Assembly (NCBI GenBank): GCA_026018925.1
Contig: JAKSZU010000004.1
Location: forward strand, 17,638,095 to 17,702,094
Length of the DNA stretch: 64,000 bases
From: Tupaia tana
Lineage: Eukaryota > Chordata > Mammalia > Scandentia > Tupaiidae
Reading direction: 5' to 3'
Positions 10,291 to 22,315 of this stretch are shown here, one piece after another. The first letter of the stretch is position 1. Every line of letters starts with the position of its first letter. A model generated the notes under the pieces. It saw only the letters and a program-made list of their open reading frames with translations. It did not search any database and had not been told where the DNA came from. The position numbers were made by a program, and so were the translations under genes.

Positions 10291-10509
10291 GGGACCAGCA
10301 GATGGCGTAGGGGTGATGTCGCTGGGCTGCCACATGACTGACAGCAGTTTGAGTACCAGACTGGAGCATGTGGAGAAGAGATTGCAGAGTAGCCATCTCC
10401 CTGGGGGCTGGTATCTCACATTCTCTCTCACTGTGTCTGTTGTGGTTCATCCCCCACACCACCACCCCAAGACATGTGCCTTAAGGCAAAAACCTCGCAA
10501 AAAAAGAAA
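10291..10509 (+). repeat. Diverged long-type SINE
   Basis: GGGACCAGCAGATGGCGTAG head, ATCTCCCTGGGGGCTGG body and GGCAAAAACCTCGC end with an A tail. Confidence 0.8.
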
Positions 10510-10873
10510 ATGCTGGGCCAGGGGTGGGGGTGGGCAACAGTACTTGCTTGCTTCTAAAGCTCACATATTTTCTCTGCAATTATTTCCTCCCTTCCTGTCA
10601 GCTGGTCAGGGAAGGTTACTGAACAAGGTCTTCGAAGGCAGATTAAGGCAGAGTTCTGAGCAGCGATCACATGACACTTTCACCCCTCTGCATCTGTTTA
10701 CTCTGTCTCCAAGATTAAGTCCCCATGTCCTTAGCTAGCCAGCCAAAAGGGTGAGATCTGGCTGCCACCCCCATTTATAACTTTATGTGCTGATCTTCCC
10801 CAGGCTTTATGTGCATCAGACACATGGTGAAACTGAAGCCCGAAGAAGCATTGGTTCATGTTACTTTTTCCTC

Positions 10874-11054
10874 TTTTTTTTTTAAATAATTACTTTATTA
10901 AACTTTATTTATTTATATTTGACCAGAGAGAGACAGAGTGAGAGAGAGTGAGAGAGAGAGAGGGAAAGTGAGAAAGCAAGTCTCCAGGTCTAGGCCTTGA
11001 ACCATTGTTGGCCATGTGGGAGTCCAGCACCCTTAACCACCATCTGCCGGCCCC
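10874..11054 (-). repeat. Short-family SINE
   Basis: T/A-rich tail, TTTGACCAGAGAGAGACAG, and the GCCGGCCCC head. Confidence 0.85.
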
Positions 11055-11300
11055 ACTTTTTCCCTGTTTTTTAACGAGAGGGTGGGTGAGAGGGTATCCC
11101 TGACAGGGTCTTGCTGTTGAGAGCCTCTGCCCTCACAGTCCGCTTAGCTCGGATTGCAGGCGCTCCCTCCTGCCACCACCCCGTCCCTGCTGCCTGTCCT
11201 GTTTCAGGTTGGTCTGGGATCCAGGATTCCACATGGTCCTAGCCTCTAGCAGTGTAGCCCTCCCTACTGCATGCACCGCCTTGACTAGGCCTCCTGAATT
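11055..11300 (-). repeat. Old third-family-like SINE
   Basis: GAGGGTATCCCTGACAGGGTCTTG ... GGGATCCAGGATTCCACATGG suggests a decayed minus-strand copy. The boundaries are uncertain. Confidence 0.4.
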
Positions 11301-11329
11301 TTTTCTCTAGAATTCACACACCACCTCAG

Positions 11330-11480
11330 CTGAGCTGTCTAAATCCTTTAGCTTTCAAGCCTTGGCTCAAGTGTGCCACCTTCCAGAAGTCTTCCCACAC
11401 GACTTATGCTGACCAGTTCAGATGGGTGAGCACCTCTCTCTCCCCTGTGTTCCACACTGTGGGCATCCCCTTTGTAATGA
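11330..11480 (+). repeat. L2 3'-end fragment
   Basis: TTGGCTCAAGTGTGCCACC and CCAGAAGTCTTCCCAC are characteristic of L2 3' ends. Confidence 0.55.
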
Positions 11481-12164
11481 TTAGCCATTGGCCTTGCCTC
11501 TGAGCTTTACCGTTATGTGTCTTTATCTTCTCCCTCTTTGGGGTGAGGAATTTCTTCAGGACAGGCCCAGATCTTACTTACTTCTTGTAGCCCACCTGGG
11601 TCTTGTCGCCACAACTTCACATTTCAGCCATCCACTGGTCAACATCCTGCCAAAGCGGACAGTACTTTTTTCCTTGGGGCCCTGAGAAATACCCACAAAG
11701 GGCTGTGATTTTCACACCCAACCTGGAGCTCAGCCAGGCTTCTCTTGATGTGCCTGAGCCTTTCTGTCGGGCTCAGACCCCCTTTCCACTTCTTGCCAGC
11801 TAGCTTGTACAGTTTGAGTTGATCTCAGCCTCAGGTAGGCCCATGAGTGGTTCAGAGAGATACCATGTTTGGTCTCAGCCTTCTGAAGTCCAGAGGGAAA
11901 GGAAAACCCGCTGTCGACGTGGCTTCATGAGTCAGTGCAAGCGAGAGCCCGGCCTGTGTGCTGGACTGGGCTGATCAAAATACTGTGGGAACCCATCAGA
12001 GGGGAGATGAAGGATGGGGTTACATGGAAGAGAAGGAACTTGAACTAAGAGGAGGAAGAAGGGCAGAGGAGAAGTAATTGAGGGTTGTTCAGGCGTGCTG
12101 ACCTACGAGCACCTGACCTTTTCCCAGCTCCTCAGCCAAGCGACTGACTCCTTCATCTCAGGAA

Positions 12165-12300
12165 GACAGGATCACAGAATTTCAGTGCAGGAAGGGAACT
12201 TAGAGTGTACCTTAGGGGAAACTGAGCTCTGGAGAGATTAACTAACTTGCATTTGAACGGAGAGCCAGAACTGGACCCTGTCTTTCTTTTTTTAGTTCAC
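12165..12300 (-). repeat. Ancient MIR/CORE-SINE-like fragment
   Basis: ATCACAGAATTTCAGTGCAGG and AAACTGAGCTCTGGAGAGATT resemble an old mammalian SINE in reverse orientation. Confidence 0.4.
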
Positions 12301-12333
12301 ATATCCTGCAAATTTCTCTTGAGCAGAGAATCC

Positions 12334-12781
12334 TGTGGGAAACTGCGCACCAGCGAATATCGCCCTTAGGTTTCGGTTTCTCAGCAAACAATTACACAAT
12401 GCCAAAGGCCATGATTGGCTCCCCTTCAAAACCTCACCTTCAAAACCATACTCTGATTGGCCACTTCCCATAGCAAATCGGTGAGCTTAGAATTCCTCAG
12501 ATTTGCATATCCGGCACCTCATGATTGGTCCACAAAAGCAACCAATCATAGCCCACCTTTTACAATCCTTCATTTAACCAATCACCGCCCACCAACATGT
12601 ATATAACCAGGATCCCTGGCCCACAATAAACAGGCGACTCTGAAGAGTTGTAACACTGGGTCGTCTCTGGATGACCCTGAAGAGCTGTAACACTGTGTCC
12701 GTGTTGTAACACTGCGCCATTCGTCCTGTCTCTCGCTCCTTCCCTCAGGAAACCTGTTCGATTGTCCTGCGGGTTGGGACA
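12334..12781 (+). mobile_element. Solo LTR, class II-like, with 6-bp target duplication
   Basis: 448 bp running TGTGGGA ... TTGGGACA, flanked by GAATCC on both sides (12328-12333 and 12782-12787), a perfect 6-bp duplication. U3 contains several CCAAT/ATTGG motifs and ATTTGCATAT. TATATAA lies at 12600-12606 and AATAAA at 12626-12631. After the signal come two copies of an ACCCTGAAGAG-TGTAACAC repeat. It lies in NSUN4 intron 3, sense to the gene. Same family as the LTR at 36068-36637. No internal sequence remains. Confidence 0.85.
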
Positions 12782-12954
12782 GAATCCAATTTTTACTTTT
12801 CTGAGTGCCCTCAGAAATCAGGGCATTTCTTTGTGCAAATGCCAAGCTGGTTTATAGTCTGAGCACTCCCATTAGGTAAGGTGTACACTCTCCAGATCTC
12901 CATCACAGTTCCCACCCTTCCTGTCACTCGTTGAGTATGAGGCCTGGTTTCAAC

Positions 12955-13045
12955 TGTCTTGTATCATCAAGCTGCAGGGTCTAGGACTCTGACTGGACAG
13001 GTGACCATGTGGGATCCAATTCCTTAAACCACCAGGACTAGACAT
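12955..13045 (-). repeat. SINE head fragment
   Basis: CCATGTGGGATCCAATTCC and CCACCAGGACTAG resemble the tRNA-head end of an old minus-strand copy. Confidence 0.45.
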
Positions 13046-13256
13046 ACTGCTTTAGAAAAAAGTATTCTTAACTGGCCTGTTTTATTTGTAGACTTAACCT
13101 TTGGCCCATGTAGGCATTTGCCTTTGCAAGTCCTGCTCCAGGGTGGCTGTTAGCCTGCCATGCACAGAAACAGCTTCTCTGCCCCCGGAGTCTGCCTTGA
13201 TTGGCTGTGCCTAAGAATTGGTCTGACTCTCCATCAGCAGCATCGCTGGCCTCTGA

Positions 13257-13448
<192 letters not shown>

Positions 13449-13798
13449 TGACTTAGGGCATCCATCTAGCTAGGTGGGACCCTCCCCGCCACGTCCCGTG
13501 CGTTTGAACATGTAGGGCTGTTTCTGGATCTGGCCAACTCTCCATGGGTAACTTAGAGGAGAAAACTGTCTGCAGAATTGTCAGTTCAGTTTAGATGACT
13601 GGCTACTGTTTTCATTAGAGAGAGTTGAGTACGAATGGGCCAATTTCATTTACACATGGTGTAAAATTCAGAAGGCACACAAGGGTACTGGCGAAAGTAA
13701 ATTTCCCCCTTACTGGTGTCCTACAGTCATCGACTTCCTCTCTTCATCGATGACCCTTGTTTTTATTTTCTCTGTATCCTTTAAAATACATTATTTAG

Positions 13799-13970
13799 GG
13801 GCCGGCAGGTGGTGTGGTGGTTAAAGGCACTGGATTCCTACATGGCCAACCGCGGTTTGAGTCCCAGACCTGGTGGCTTGCTCTCTTGCTTTTCCGTTCT
13901 CTCTCTCCCTGTCTCTGGTCAAATTTAAAAAATAATAATAATAATAATAATAACAACAACAACAAGTGGA
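13799..13970 (+). repeat. Short-family SINE
   Basis: GGGGCCGGCAGGTGGTGTGG head; tail expanded into (AAT)n and (AAC)n. Confidence 0.88.
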
Positions 13971-14118
13971 ATTAAATAAATAATTCTTTCAAATATAAAT
14001 GTATGTGCTTATTATTTTCAAAAACAGAATTGGAAGAATATTACATTCACTACTCTGAGCTTAATTTCCTTTTCATAATATATCCTAGGTGTTAATTCTT
14101 TCTAGTTTTCTTTATCCT

Positions 14119-14885
14119 TTTTTTTTTTTTTTTTTTTTTAGAGAGGTTTTTGCTGTAGGGTGCGTGCGCTCGCCAGACAGACAGAGAGAGACAGAGAGAC
14201 AGAAAGCAAGAAATCAACCCCCAGGGGGCATGTCTATGCCTCAATCCCTTCTCCTCCATTCTCCTCTTGGGATCTTGGGCACGCACGCACATGCGCCTGG
14301 CGTGAGTTTAAGCCACCGGGTCTGGGATGTGAACCGTGGTCGACTATGTGGGAGTCCAGCGACATAGCCATTACGCTAACTGCTGGTCCCATCCTTTTTT
14401 TTTAAGTTTATTTTTTCTTCATGATTGAGAAAGACATTTTTTTCTTGATGATTGAGAGACAGACACAGCCACCCCCATAGGGTTAACACACCGTGATCCA
14501 CTACCAGCTTCAGATCATGGGCATGCACATGCCTAGTGTGTTTAGAGAGATCTCTGGATGTGAACCTGGAACTTCCCCATGTGAATCAGTTTCATAGAAT
14601 GCTGCATTACTGCTGTGTCATTGCCTGCTCCTTGTTTGTTTATTTATTTTTAGGTTTTTGCCATAGGGTGCATGCACTCACAGGAGAAGGACAGGGAGAG
14701 AGAAAGTGAGAAATCACCCCTCAGGGGGATGGCCACACCGCAATCCCTTCTCCATTCTTCTCTCAGATTTTTGGGCATGCACGCACACCCGCCCTGCTTA
14801 ATTTTCAGGCTGTGGGGTCCAGGACTGGAACTGTGGTCAGCCATGTAGGAGTCTAGTACCTTAACCACCATAACACTTCTGGCCC
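14119..14885 (-). repeat. Three minus-strand SINEs of different families
   Basis: 14119-14390 is a near-intact long-family copy. 14394-14633 is third family (CATAGGGTTAACAC...GAACCTGGAACTTCCCCATG). 14640-14885 is an older long-type copy. Confidence 0.8.
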
Positions 14886-15131
14886 TCCTTATATAAGTTC
14901 TTGAAGTATGATTGATGGGTACACATTATAGCCTGTAAGATTTTGATAGATTGATGACTTGCTCTGTGAGGTTAAACCACTTATACTTCTACTGGTAATG
15001 AATGAGTACCATTTATTTTATTTCCTGCCAATATTGTTTGCCAAACTGATAGTATCTAATTTACATTCTCTTATGAATGATATTGAAAGCTTTTTCATAT
15101 ATATATATCTATATATTTTATTATTATTATT
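14886..15131 (-). mobile_element. L1 3'-end remnant
   Basis: AAGTATGATTGATGGGTACAC and the sequence to 15100 resemble mammalian L1 3' sequence in reverse orientation. AT-rich, no ORF. Confidence 0.4.
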
Positions 15132-15677
15132 TTTTTTTTTTGGAGAAGTTTTGCTGTGAGGCATGTGTGCTTGCCAGAGAGACAGAGGACAGAAAGTGAG
15201 AAATCACCCCCCAGGGGTGATGGTCACACTGTAATCCCTTCTTCTCCATTCTCTTCTCAAGATCTTGGGCACGCACGCACACATGCCCAGTGTGAGTTTA
15301 AGCCACTGGGTCTGAGAATTGAACTACGGTTGACTACATGGGAGTCCAGAGATATAGCCGTTGCGCCAACTGCTGGTCCTACTTTTTCATATTTTTAAAA
15401 AGGTTATTTATTTATTTATTTATTTATTTGAGAGGTTTTTGCTATAGGGTGTGTGCACTCGCCAGACAGAGAGAGACAGAGAGACAGAAAGCGAGAATTC
15501 ACCACCCAGGGGGGATGATCACGCCGCAATCCCTTCTCCTCCATTCTCCTCTCGGAATCTTGGGCATGCATGCACATGCACCCGGCATGAGTTTTAAGCC
15601 ACTGGGTCCAGGACGCGAACCGCGGTCGACTACGTGGGAGTCCAGCAACATAGCCATTACGCTAACTGCTGGTTCCC
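15132..15677 (-). repeat. Two long-family SINEs
   Basis: 15132-15380 and 15404-15677, ending in GCTGGTCCT and GCTGGTTCCC. The second has a (TTTA)n tail. Confidence 0.87.
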
Positions 15678-15741
15678 AGGTTTTTTATTTTTTTAATTGG
15701 CTTACTCTTAAAAATGTTTATTTAAAACATACTCTTTATTT

Positions 15742-15880
15742 TTCAGATTTATTGATTTAATACATAAAAGAGAGAGAGAATGAGAAAGACAGAGAGAGGA
15801 ACAAGCATCTCCAACAAGGTGTTCACGTGATCTGCCCCCACCTTCAGTGAGCCCAGATCACAGTGCATGTGTGTGCACGC
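15742..15880 (-). repeat. Third-family SINE, truncated
   Basis: AGATTTATTGATTTAAT ... CCAACAAGGTGTTCACGTGATC ... CAGATCACAGTGCATG, then it stops. 15881-16300 shows nothing I can name. Confidence 0.55.
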
Positions 15881-16309
15881 TTTTTTAATTGTAAAATGAG
15901 GTTTATAGTAGTGAATATGGAATAGAAATGCATTTGGTATAGGCCCTGGAATATAGGAAGCATCCAGTATTTTCAACATCACAGTCCTTATCATTATTTC
16001 TATTATTTCCATTCGTTGATCCTAGCTATGCCTTTTGGAACAATATATTGTAGAATGAGTTACCTTCCATTTCACTTGATAGTACTTTAGACATTTGGAA
16101 AACAGCCTTGATGTCTTGAAGATGTCTTTGTTAATTTATTTGTTGAAGAGTTAGTTGTGTACTATGTACTGTGTGGTAGGCAAGCATTAAACACATTGGA
16201 TACAAAGGAGGATGTTACTTGAGGGTAACATGCTTGGTAACTCCATCCTTTCCTCAGCTCCATTTAACCATTAGCTGGTGAGAAGACAGGCCCCCAGAGC
16301 TCTGTGTGC

Positions 16310-16708
16310 TCAGCACCCTCCACCTTCCCTCACATAGAAAAAGCAGCCCTCAATGTGGCATGGCCATGCTGCAGTCCTTTTTCCTCTGTTTTCCATCCAG
16401 TCAGGATCCTGAGCACTTGTGCACATGCATCCAGCATGCTGTCCTCTCGCTCTGTCTCTCTCTTTCTCTGCTGGAGAGTGCACATGCTCACCAAGGTCAC
16501 AGAGAGAGGAAGAAGAGAAAACATCCCCCATGGGAAATGATCATTCCACAATCCCTTCCCATCCATGTCTTCCTCCTTGCAGGATTTTGGGCATGCATGC
16601 ATGTGTACCCCAGCTTGTCAAACTATTGGGTCTAAGACTCAAACCAGAGAGCTGGTCATGTGGGACCCAGCCACGAAGGGCTTAATCACTGTGCTATGGG
16701 GCTGGCCC
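16310..16708 (-). repeat. Two old SINEs
   Basis: A partial copy at about 16345-16440 (GGCCATGCTGCAGTCC...GCACATGCATCCAGCATG) and a fuller one at 16475-16708 ending GGGGCTGGCCC. Confidence 0.65.
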
Positions 16709-16740
16709 TCTTTCTTTCTTTTTTAAAGAATTATTTATTT

Positions 16741-17264
16741 GGGGAACCAGCAGTTAGCGTAATGGCTATGTCGCTGGACTCCCACGTAGTCGACCGCGGT
16801 TTGCGTCCCAGACCCAGTGGCTTAAAACTCACGCCGGGCGCGTGTGCGTGCGTGCCCACGATCCCGAGAGGAGAATGGAGGAGAAGGGATTGCGGTGTGA
16901 CCATCCACTCTGGGGGGTGATTTCTCACTTTCTGTCTCTATGTCTCTCTCTGTCTGTCTGGCGAGCGCACGCGCCCTATAGCGAAAACCTCTCCAAAAAA
17001 AAAAAAAAAAAAAAAGAATTATTTATTTGGGACCAGCAGATGTGGGGTGGTTAAGATGCTGGACACGCCCACGTGGCAGACCACGGTGAGAGTCCAAAAC
17101 CTGGTGGCTTGCTTTCTCACTTTCTCTCTCTCTCTCTGTCTCTCTCTGGTCAAATTAAAATAAATGAATGAATAAATAAAATTAAATACATAATAAAGTT
17201 GATTCATTTAAAAATTATTTTATTTTAATTTATTCATTCATTTATTTTAATTTGACCAGAGAAG

Positions 17265-17308
<44 letters not shown>

Positions 17309-17363
17309 CTGTCGACCATGTGGGAATGTCCAGCACCTTAACCACCACGCCACTTGCTGGCCC
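16741..17363. repeat. Long(+), short(+) and short(-) SINE cluster
   Basis: 16741-17015 is a young-looking long copy (+) with a 21-nt A tail. 17029-17195 is short (+) and 17218-17363 short (-), giving an inverted pair with only about 25 bp between. The minus copy holds (CA)n and (GA)n runs. Confidence 0.87.
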
Positions 17364-17404
17364 TTTTTAAGATTTAAAGCTTATTTCAAATAATACAACG
17401 TTTA

Positions 17405-17680
17405 GGGACCAGCAGTTAGTGTAATGGCTATGTCACTGGACTCCCATGTAGTTGACCACAGTTCACGTCCCGGACCTGGTGGCTTAAAACTTACGCCGGA
17501 TGCGTGTGCGTGTGTGCCCAAGATCCTGAGAGGAGAATGGAGGGGAAGGGATTTCGGTGTGGCCATCCCCCCCTGGGGGGAGATTTCTCTCTTTCTGTGT
17601 GTCTGCTTCTCTTTGTCTGTCTGGCGAGCGCATGCACTCTATAGCAAAAAACCTCTCCAAAAAAAACAATAATAATACAA
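17405..17680 (+). repeat. Long-family SINE
   Basis: GGGACCAGCAGTTAGTG head; ends CTATAGCAAAAAACCTCTCC. Confidence 0.88.
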
Positions 17681-17999
17681 TGTTTCTTTGAACACATTTC
17701 TACCTTCCCATATAATAAAAGAAATTGTTGTTTGTAAGACACATGGCCAGGGGTGGGATTCTGCTGGAGCACCATCCTGGCAGGACTGTTATTTATGGCT
17801 GACACTCATGCATATTGGGTAGGGCCTCAGTCCTATCTGAGGTTGAATAGTGTGACTACCCTCCCTGTTTCCTTAATGCAATAGTCCAACTTCTTTCCTT
17901 CTGTGATGGGGTAAAGTCCATCTGTTTTGCAGTTGACACTACTGAAATATCGGGAGTATGTTAGAACCAAGATACTCAGGTATATTGCCTTTGACTTAA

Positions 18000-18241
18000 A
18001 GTCCCCTTTTCCAAAAAATTTTTCAGAGACATGTGAGAGGGAAAGGAAAGTGAAAAAGTGCCCTCTGTGGAGAATGGCCAGGCCATAATCCCTTCTCCTC
18101 CATCTTTCCCTCCTCTGGGGATTTTGGGCACTTATGCACATGTGCCCTGCGTTTTTCCTCAAGTCCCTGGGTCCCAGACTTGAACTACACAGTTGGCTGT
18201 GTAGGATCCAGCCACCTTAACCACTGTGCCATCACCTGGCC
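18000..18241 (-). repeat. Old long-type SINE
   Basis: Diverged minus-strand copy ending CTGTGCCATCACCTGGCC. Confidence 0.65.
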
Positions 18242-18980
18242 TGATTTATAGTCTCCTTGAAATACCCAGCTTGCTGTTGCCATGCACCAGGGCTCAGGAG
18301 GGCTTCATCCCTAGGTACACCTTGCAGCCGTTTCCCCAAAAGTTCCAGCCACCTCCCCAAGACACCGAGGAAACTAAGAAACTAAACTTTTCTTCCTTTT
18401 TGGGTTATACAATCTTCACAACTTTTTGTGTACGCTGTAGTTATACCTTGGCTCTTCATACTTTGTCTTGGCTGAATCACTTCCATTTAGGTATGTCTGT
18501 TACATATTGCAAAGACTTGGGTTTTGTTTGATGAGCAGCCTGTAAATATTTATTCCTAAATTGCTAACTAAAACAATTGGTGCCACTGATATGTTTGATT
18601 TCAGCTGGCAAATTATCTTGCTGTGTTTATTTACTGTCTGTGTGTGTGTGTGTGTGTGTGTGTAAGTGTTTTCCCACTGTGAGCTCTGTACTTTTTCTTT
18701 TAATTTGTTATTTAGGGAGATTTGTATTTTAATTCTTTTTAAAAATTTTTTATTTAAATGTTGTATTCAGTTAGCTTAACTACCATGCCACCAGCTTGCC
18801 CTGTATTTTAATTCTATGTTGGATAATTTTAATATCAAGAACCATGGTTTTTATTTCTGCTGACTTGCTTAAGGAAGGAGATTTGTTTCCTTTTAAGTTT
18901 TGTGGTTATTCATAATTTTGTAACTTTTCTGTTGGAATATAACAAAAGAGATCAAATAAACCATAGAATCTGCTGTTTAA
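18242..18980. other. No gene seen; (TG)n and SINE scrap
   Basis: TG repeat at about 18639-18662; a SINE-head scrap at 18765-18802 (TTAACTACCATGCCACCAGC). The remainder is AT-rich and unassigned. Confidence 0.5.
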
Positions 18981-18981
18981 A

Positions 18982-19242
18982 GAGGAATAGCAGGTAGTGT
19001 GATAGTTAAAGCACTGAACTCCCACATGGACCACAATAGTTCAAATCCTGGACACAGTGGCCTGAAAATTACACCAGGTATGTGCTTGTGCATGCCCAAA
19101 ATCTCAAAAGGAGAATAGAGGAGAGATTGCAGTGTGGCCATCCCACTTGAGGGGTGATTTCTTATTTTCCCTCTCTCTGTCTCTCTGACGAGTACATGTG
19201 CTCTATGGCAAAAATCTAAAATAAATAAATAAATAAATAAGA
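18982..19242 (+). repeat. Old long-type SINE
   Basis: Diverged head, GGGGTGATTTCTTATTTTCC body and (AAAT)n tail. It ends just before the transposon terminus. Confidence 0.75.
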
Positions 19243-19619
19243 ATCTTCTTAAAGAATATAGTCATGCATCACCTAACAATGGGATATGTTCTGAGAAGCA
19301 CATCATTAGGCAGTTTTAGCACTGTGCCAACATCGTAGGTGTACTTACAGGGACCTATATGGTATGTGCTCCTGTGCTGCAATCCGTACAGCATGTTACT
19401 GCTGAGTAGTGCAGGCAGTCATAGCATTGTGCTAAGTATTTGTATACCTGAAAACTTTGAAACAAAAGGCACAATATGAAAGTATAGTATAAAAGATAAA
19501 TGGTACCCCTGGACAGAGCATTTATCATGAATGGAATTAGTACTGGCGGTTGCTCTGGGTGAGTCAGTGAGGGCTGAGTGAATGAAGGGCTAGGACATTA
19601 CCGTACACTACTATAGACT

Positions 19620-20264
19620 TTTCTTTTTGGAGAGGTTTTTGTTATAGAGTGTGTGTGCTCACCAGAAAGACAGAGACAGAGAGACAGGAACTGAGAAATC
19701 ACCCCCTATGGGGGATGGCCCCACCGTAATCCCTTCTCCATTCTCCTCTTGGGATCTTGGGCACGCATGTACATGCACCCTGTGTGAGTTTAAGCCACTG
19801 GGTCCGGGACTTGAACCATGGTCAACTATATGGGAATCTAGCGACATAGTCATTACACCAATTGCTGGTCCCTAGACTTCTTATTTTTTTGAGAAATTTT
19901 TACTATAAGGCTCACCAGAGAGACAGAAAGTAAGAAATTACACCGCCCGCCCCCCCCACCCCCCCCACCCCCCCCGGCCCCCGGGGATGGCCATGATGCA
20001 GTCCCTTCCCCATTCTCCTGGAATCTTGGGCATGCAGGCACACGTGCCTGGCATGATTTTCAAGCCAGTAGGTCCAGGACTATACCGCCTGCTGGCCCCA
20101 ACTTTTTTTTTAAATTTATTTATTTATTATCATTATTTTTCATTTTGACCAGAGACACACACACAGAGAAAGAGAGAGAGAGAAAGCAAGTCCAAGACTT
20201 GAACTGTGGTCAGCCATGTGGGAATCAAGCTTCTTCTTTAACTACCACACCACCTGTTGGTCCC
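19620..20264 (-). repeat. Three SINEs inside the transposon
   Basis: 19620-19872 long. 19878-20097 long-type with a C-rich expansion (19943-19982, mostly C). 20103-20264 short. Confidence 0.82.
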
Positions 20265-20328
20265 ATGGCCCCAACTTCTTAAACCCTGTACTCTTAGGCT
20301 ATGTTGAACTTATAAAAATTACTTCTTT

Positions 20329-20569
20329 GGGGACCAGCAGTTGACGTAATGGCTATGTCGCTGGACTCCCAGGTAGTCGACTGCGGTTCAAGTCTCGGAT
20401 CCTGTGGCTTAAACTCACACCCGGCACATGTGTGTGCATACCCAAGATCCCGAGAGGAGAATGGAAGAGAAGGGATTACGGCGTGGCCATCCCTCTGGGG
20501 GGTGATTTCTCGCTTTCTGTCTCTCTGGTGAGCGCACGCACTCTAGAGCAAAAAAAATGAGAAAAAAAA
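20329..20569 (+). repeat. Long-family SINE
   Basis: GGGGACCAGCAGTTGACG head; ends CTCTAGAGCAAAAAAAATG. Confidence 0.87.
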
Positions 20570-20712
20570 ACTTGTTTCTTCAATAAAAAGTAAACCTATG
20601 AGAATTTTTTAACTTTATAAACTTACTTTTTAAAGTTTTTGACTCTCTTATGATAACACTTAGTTTAAAACACACACACACACATTATACAGCTGTGCAG
20701 AAATGTTTTCTG

Positions 20713-20975
20713 GGCCGGCTCTGTGTTGTAACATTGATGCATTGCTCAAGAGAGGCCAGCTCTCACCCAGCAAGCACTGTAGGACTGTCACTCAGGGAAG
20801 AGGAACAGTGGTTACTACATACACTGACTGGGACGGTAGTTGGTTCTTTTTCTGTTCTCACTAAACCCAACTAGTTGACTCTTCTTCAGTATCTTTGATG
20901 CAAAACAATTTTCTGTGAACTATTGTGACAAGTGTGTGATTTCACATAAAGAACAATAAAAGGAAAAAAAAAGAA
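20713..20975 (+). pseudogene. Possible processed-RNA insertion of unknown parent
   Basis: A unique ~260-bp block inside the transposon ends AACAATAAAAGG then an A-rich tail, as a retrocopied 3' UTR would. No reading frame or parent is recognised. Confidence 0.25.
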
Positions 20976-21138
20976 AGAAAGAAACTAGATCTCACATAGC
21001 AACTGCAGTTTGAATCCCTGACCTAGACAGCCTGAAAACTGAGACGTCTCTGGGGCAGTGACATGCCTAGAGCTGTCATCTATGAGAACAAAGCCTTCTT
21101 CTGGACTGCTCCTGAGGAACTTTCCTGAGGCGCTTATT

Positions 21139-21328
21139 TTTTTTTTTTTAATAATAATTATTTTATTTTATTTTATTTATTGTCATTATTTTATAGTTTT
21201 ATGATCAGAAAGAGAGAGACTCAGAGAGAGAAAGAAGGTGAGAGAGCAAGCTGCCAGGTCTAGGACTTGAACTGCAGTTAGCCATGTGGGAGTCCAGCCA
21301 CCTTAACCACCATGCCACCTGCTGGCCC
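21139..21328 (-). repeat. Short-family SINE
   Basis: T run, ATTTTATTTTATTTATT tail, GCCACCTGCTGGCCCC head. Confidence 0.87.
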
Positions 21329-21485
21329 CAGCCTGAGACTCTTCTTGAGGAGGTGTCACTCTTTTTAGAAATACATTCATTAGTAGTTTGCTTATTTGTT
21401 TCTGTTTTCATTATAGATGAAAACATTATTTGCTTGTATGCAGATAATGTACTGTGAACATTTCTAATAATAAAACCCTTTTGGT

Positions 21486-21745
21486 AGGGTCAGCAGGTGA
21501 CATAGTGGTTAAGGTGCTAGACTCCCACATGGCTGACCATGGTTCGAGTCCCCAACCTGGTGGCTTGAAAATAATGTAAGACATTTGTGTGTGTGTGTGT
21601 GTGTGCGCCCAAAATCCCAAGAGGAGAATGGAGGGTGGCGAATTGTGGTGTGGCCATACCCCTGGGGGGTGATTTCTCACTTACCCTCTCACTGTATCTC
21701 TCTATCTCTCTCCGGTGAGTGCACGTGCTCTATGGCAAAAACCGA
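21486..21745 (+). repeat. Long-type SINE with (TG)n
   Basis: GGTCAGCAGGTGACATAGTGG head, (GT)n at 21588-21605, and CTATGGCAAAAACC end. Confidence 0.83.
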
Positions 21746-21782
21746 GAAGACCTTTTGGTATTGGGGGTCTATGTTTTCAAAC

Positions 21783-22315
21783 TTTTTTTTTTAAAAGAGA
21801 GATTTTTGCTATAGGGCGTGCGTGCTTGCCAGAGAAAAGAGATGAACATGGGACCAGCAGTTAGCGTAATGGCTATGTCACTGGACTCCCACGTAGTCGA
21901 CCATGGTTCGAGTCCTGGACCCGGTGGCTTAAACTCACGCCAGGCACGTGTGCATACGTGCCCAGGATCCCGAGAGGAGAATGGAGGAGAAGGGATAGCA
22001 GCATGGCCATCCCCCCTGGGGGTGATTTCTCGCTTTCTGTCTCTCTGTCTCTCTCTGTCTGTCTGGCGAGCGCATGCACCGTATAACAAAAACCTCTCCA
22101 AAAAAAAAAAAAGAAAAGAGATGAACAGACAGAAATGAGAAATCACTCCCCATAGGATTGGCCGTGCCGCAGTCCCTTCTCCTCTGTTCTCCTCTTGAGA
22201 TTTTGGGCATGCTCACTCCCATGCCTGGCGTGAGTTTGAAGCACTGGATCCAGGACTCAAACTGTGGTCAGCCATGTGGGAGTTCAGCGATGTAACCATT
22301 ACACCAACTGCTGCT
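21783..22315 (-). repeat. Older long-type SINE, split
   Basis: Minus copy interrupted after GCCAGAGAAAAGAGATGAACA by the plus-strand copy at 21850-22111; that 16-bp sequence is repeated on the other side. It resumes at GACAGAAATGAGAAATCACT and ends ACCAACTGCTGCTC. Confidence 0.87.
21850..22111 (+). repeat. Young long-family SINE nested in the previous SINE
   Basis: Full length with A tail, flanked by the direct repeat AGAAAAGAGATGAACA. Confidence 0.92.

Noticed and set aside
9845-10465. 206-codon minus-strand ORF
   Set aside because: Low-complexity Phe/Leu/Ser translation of the homopurine tract.
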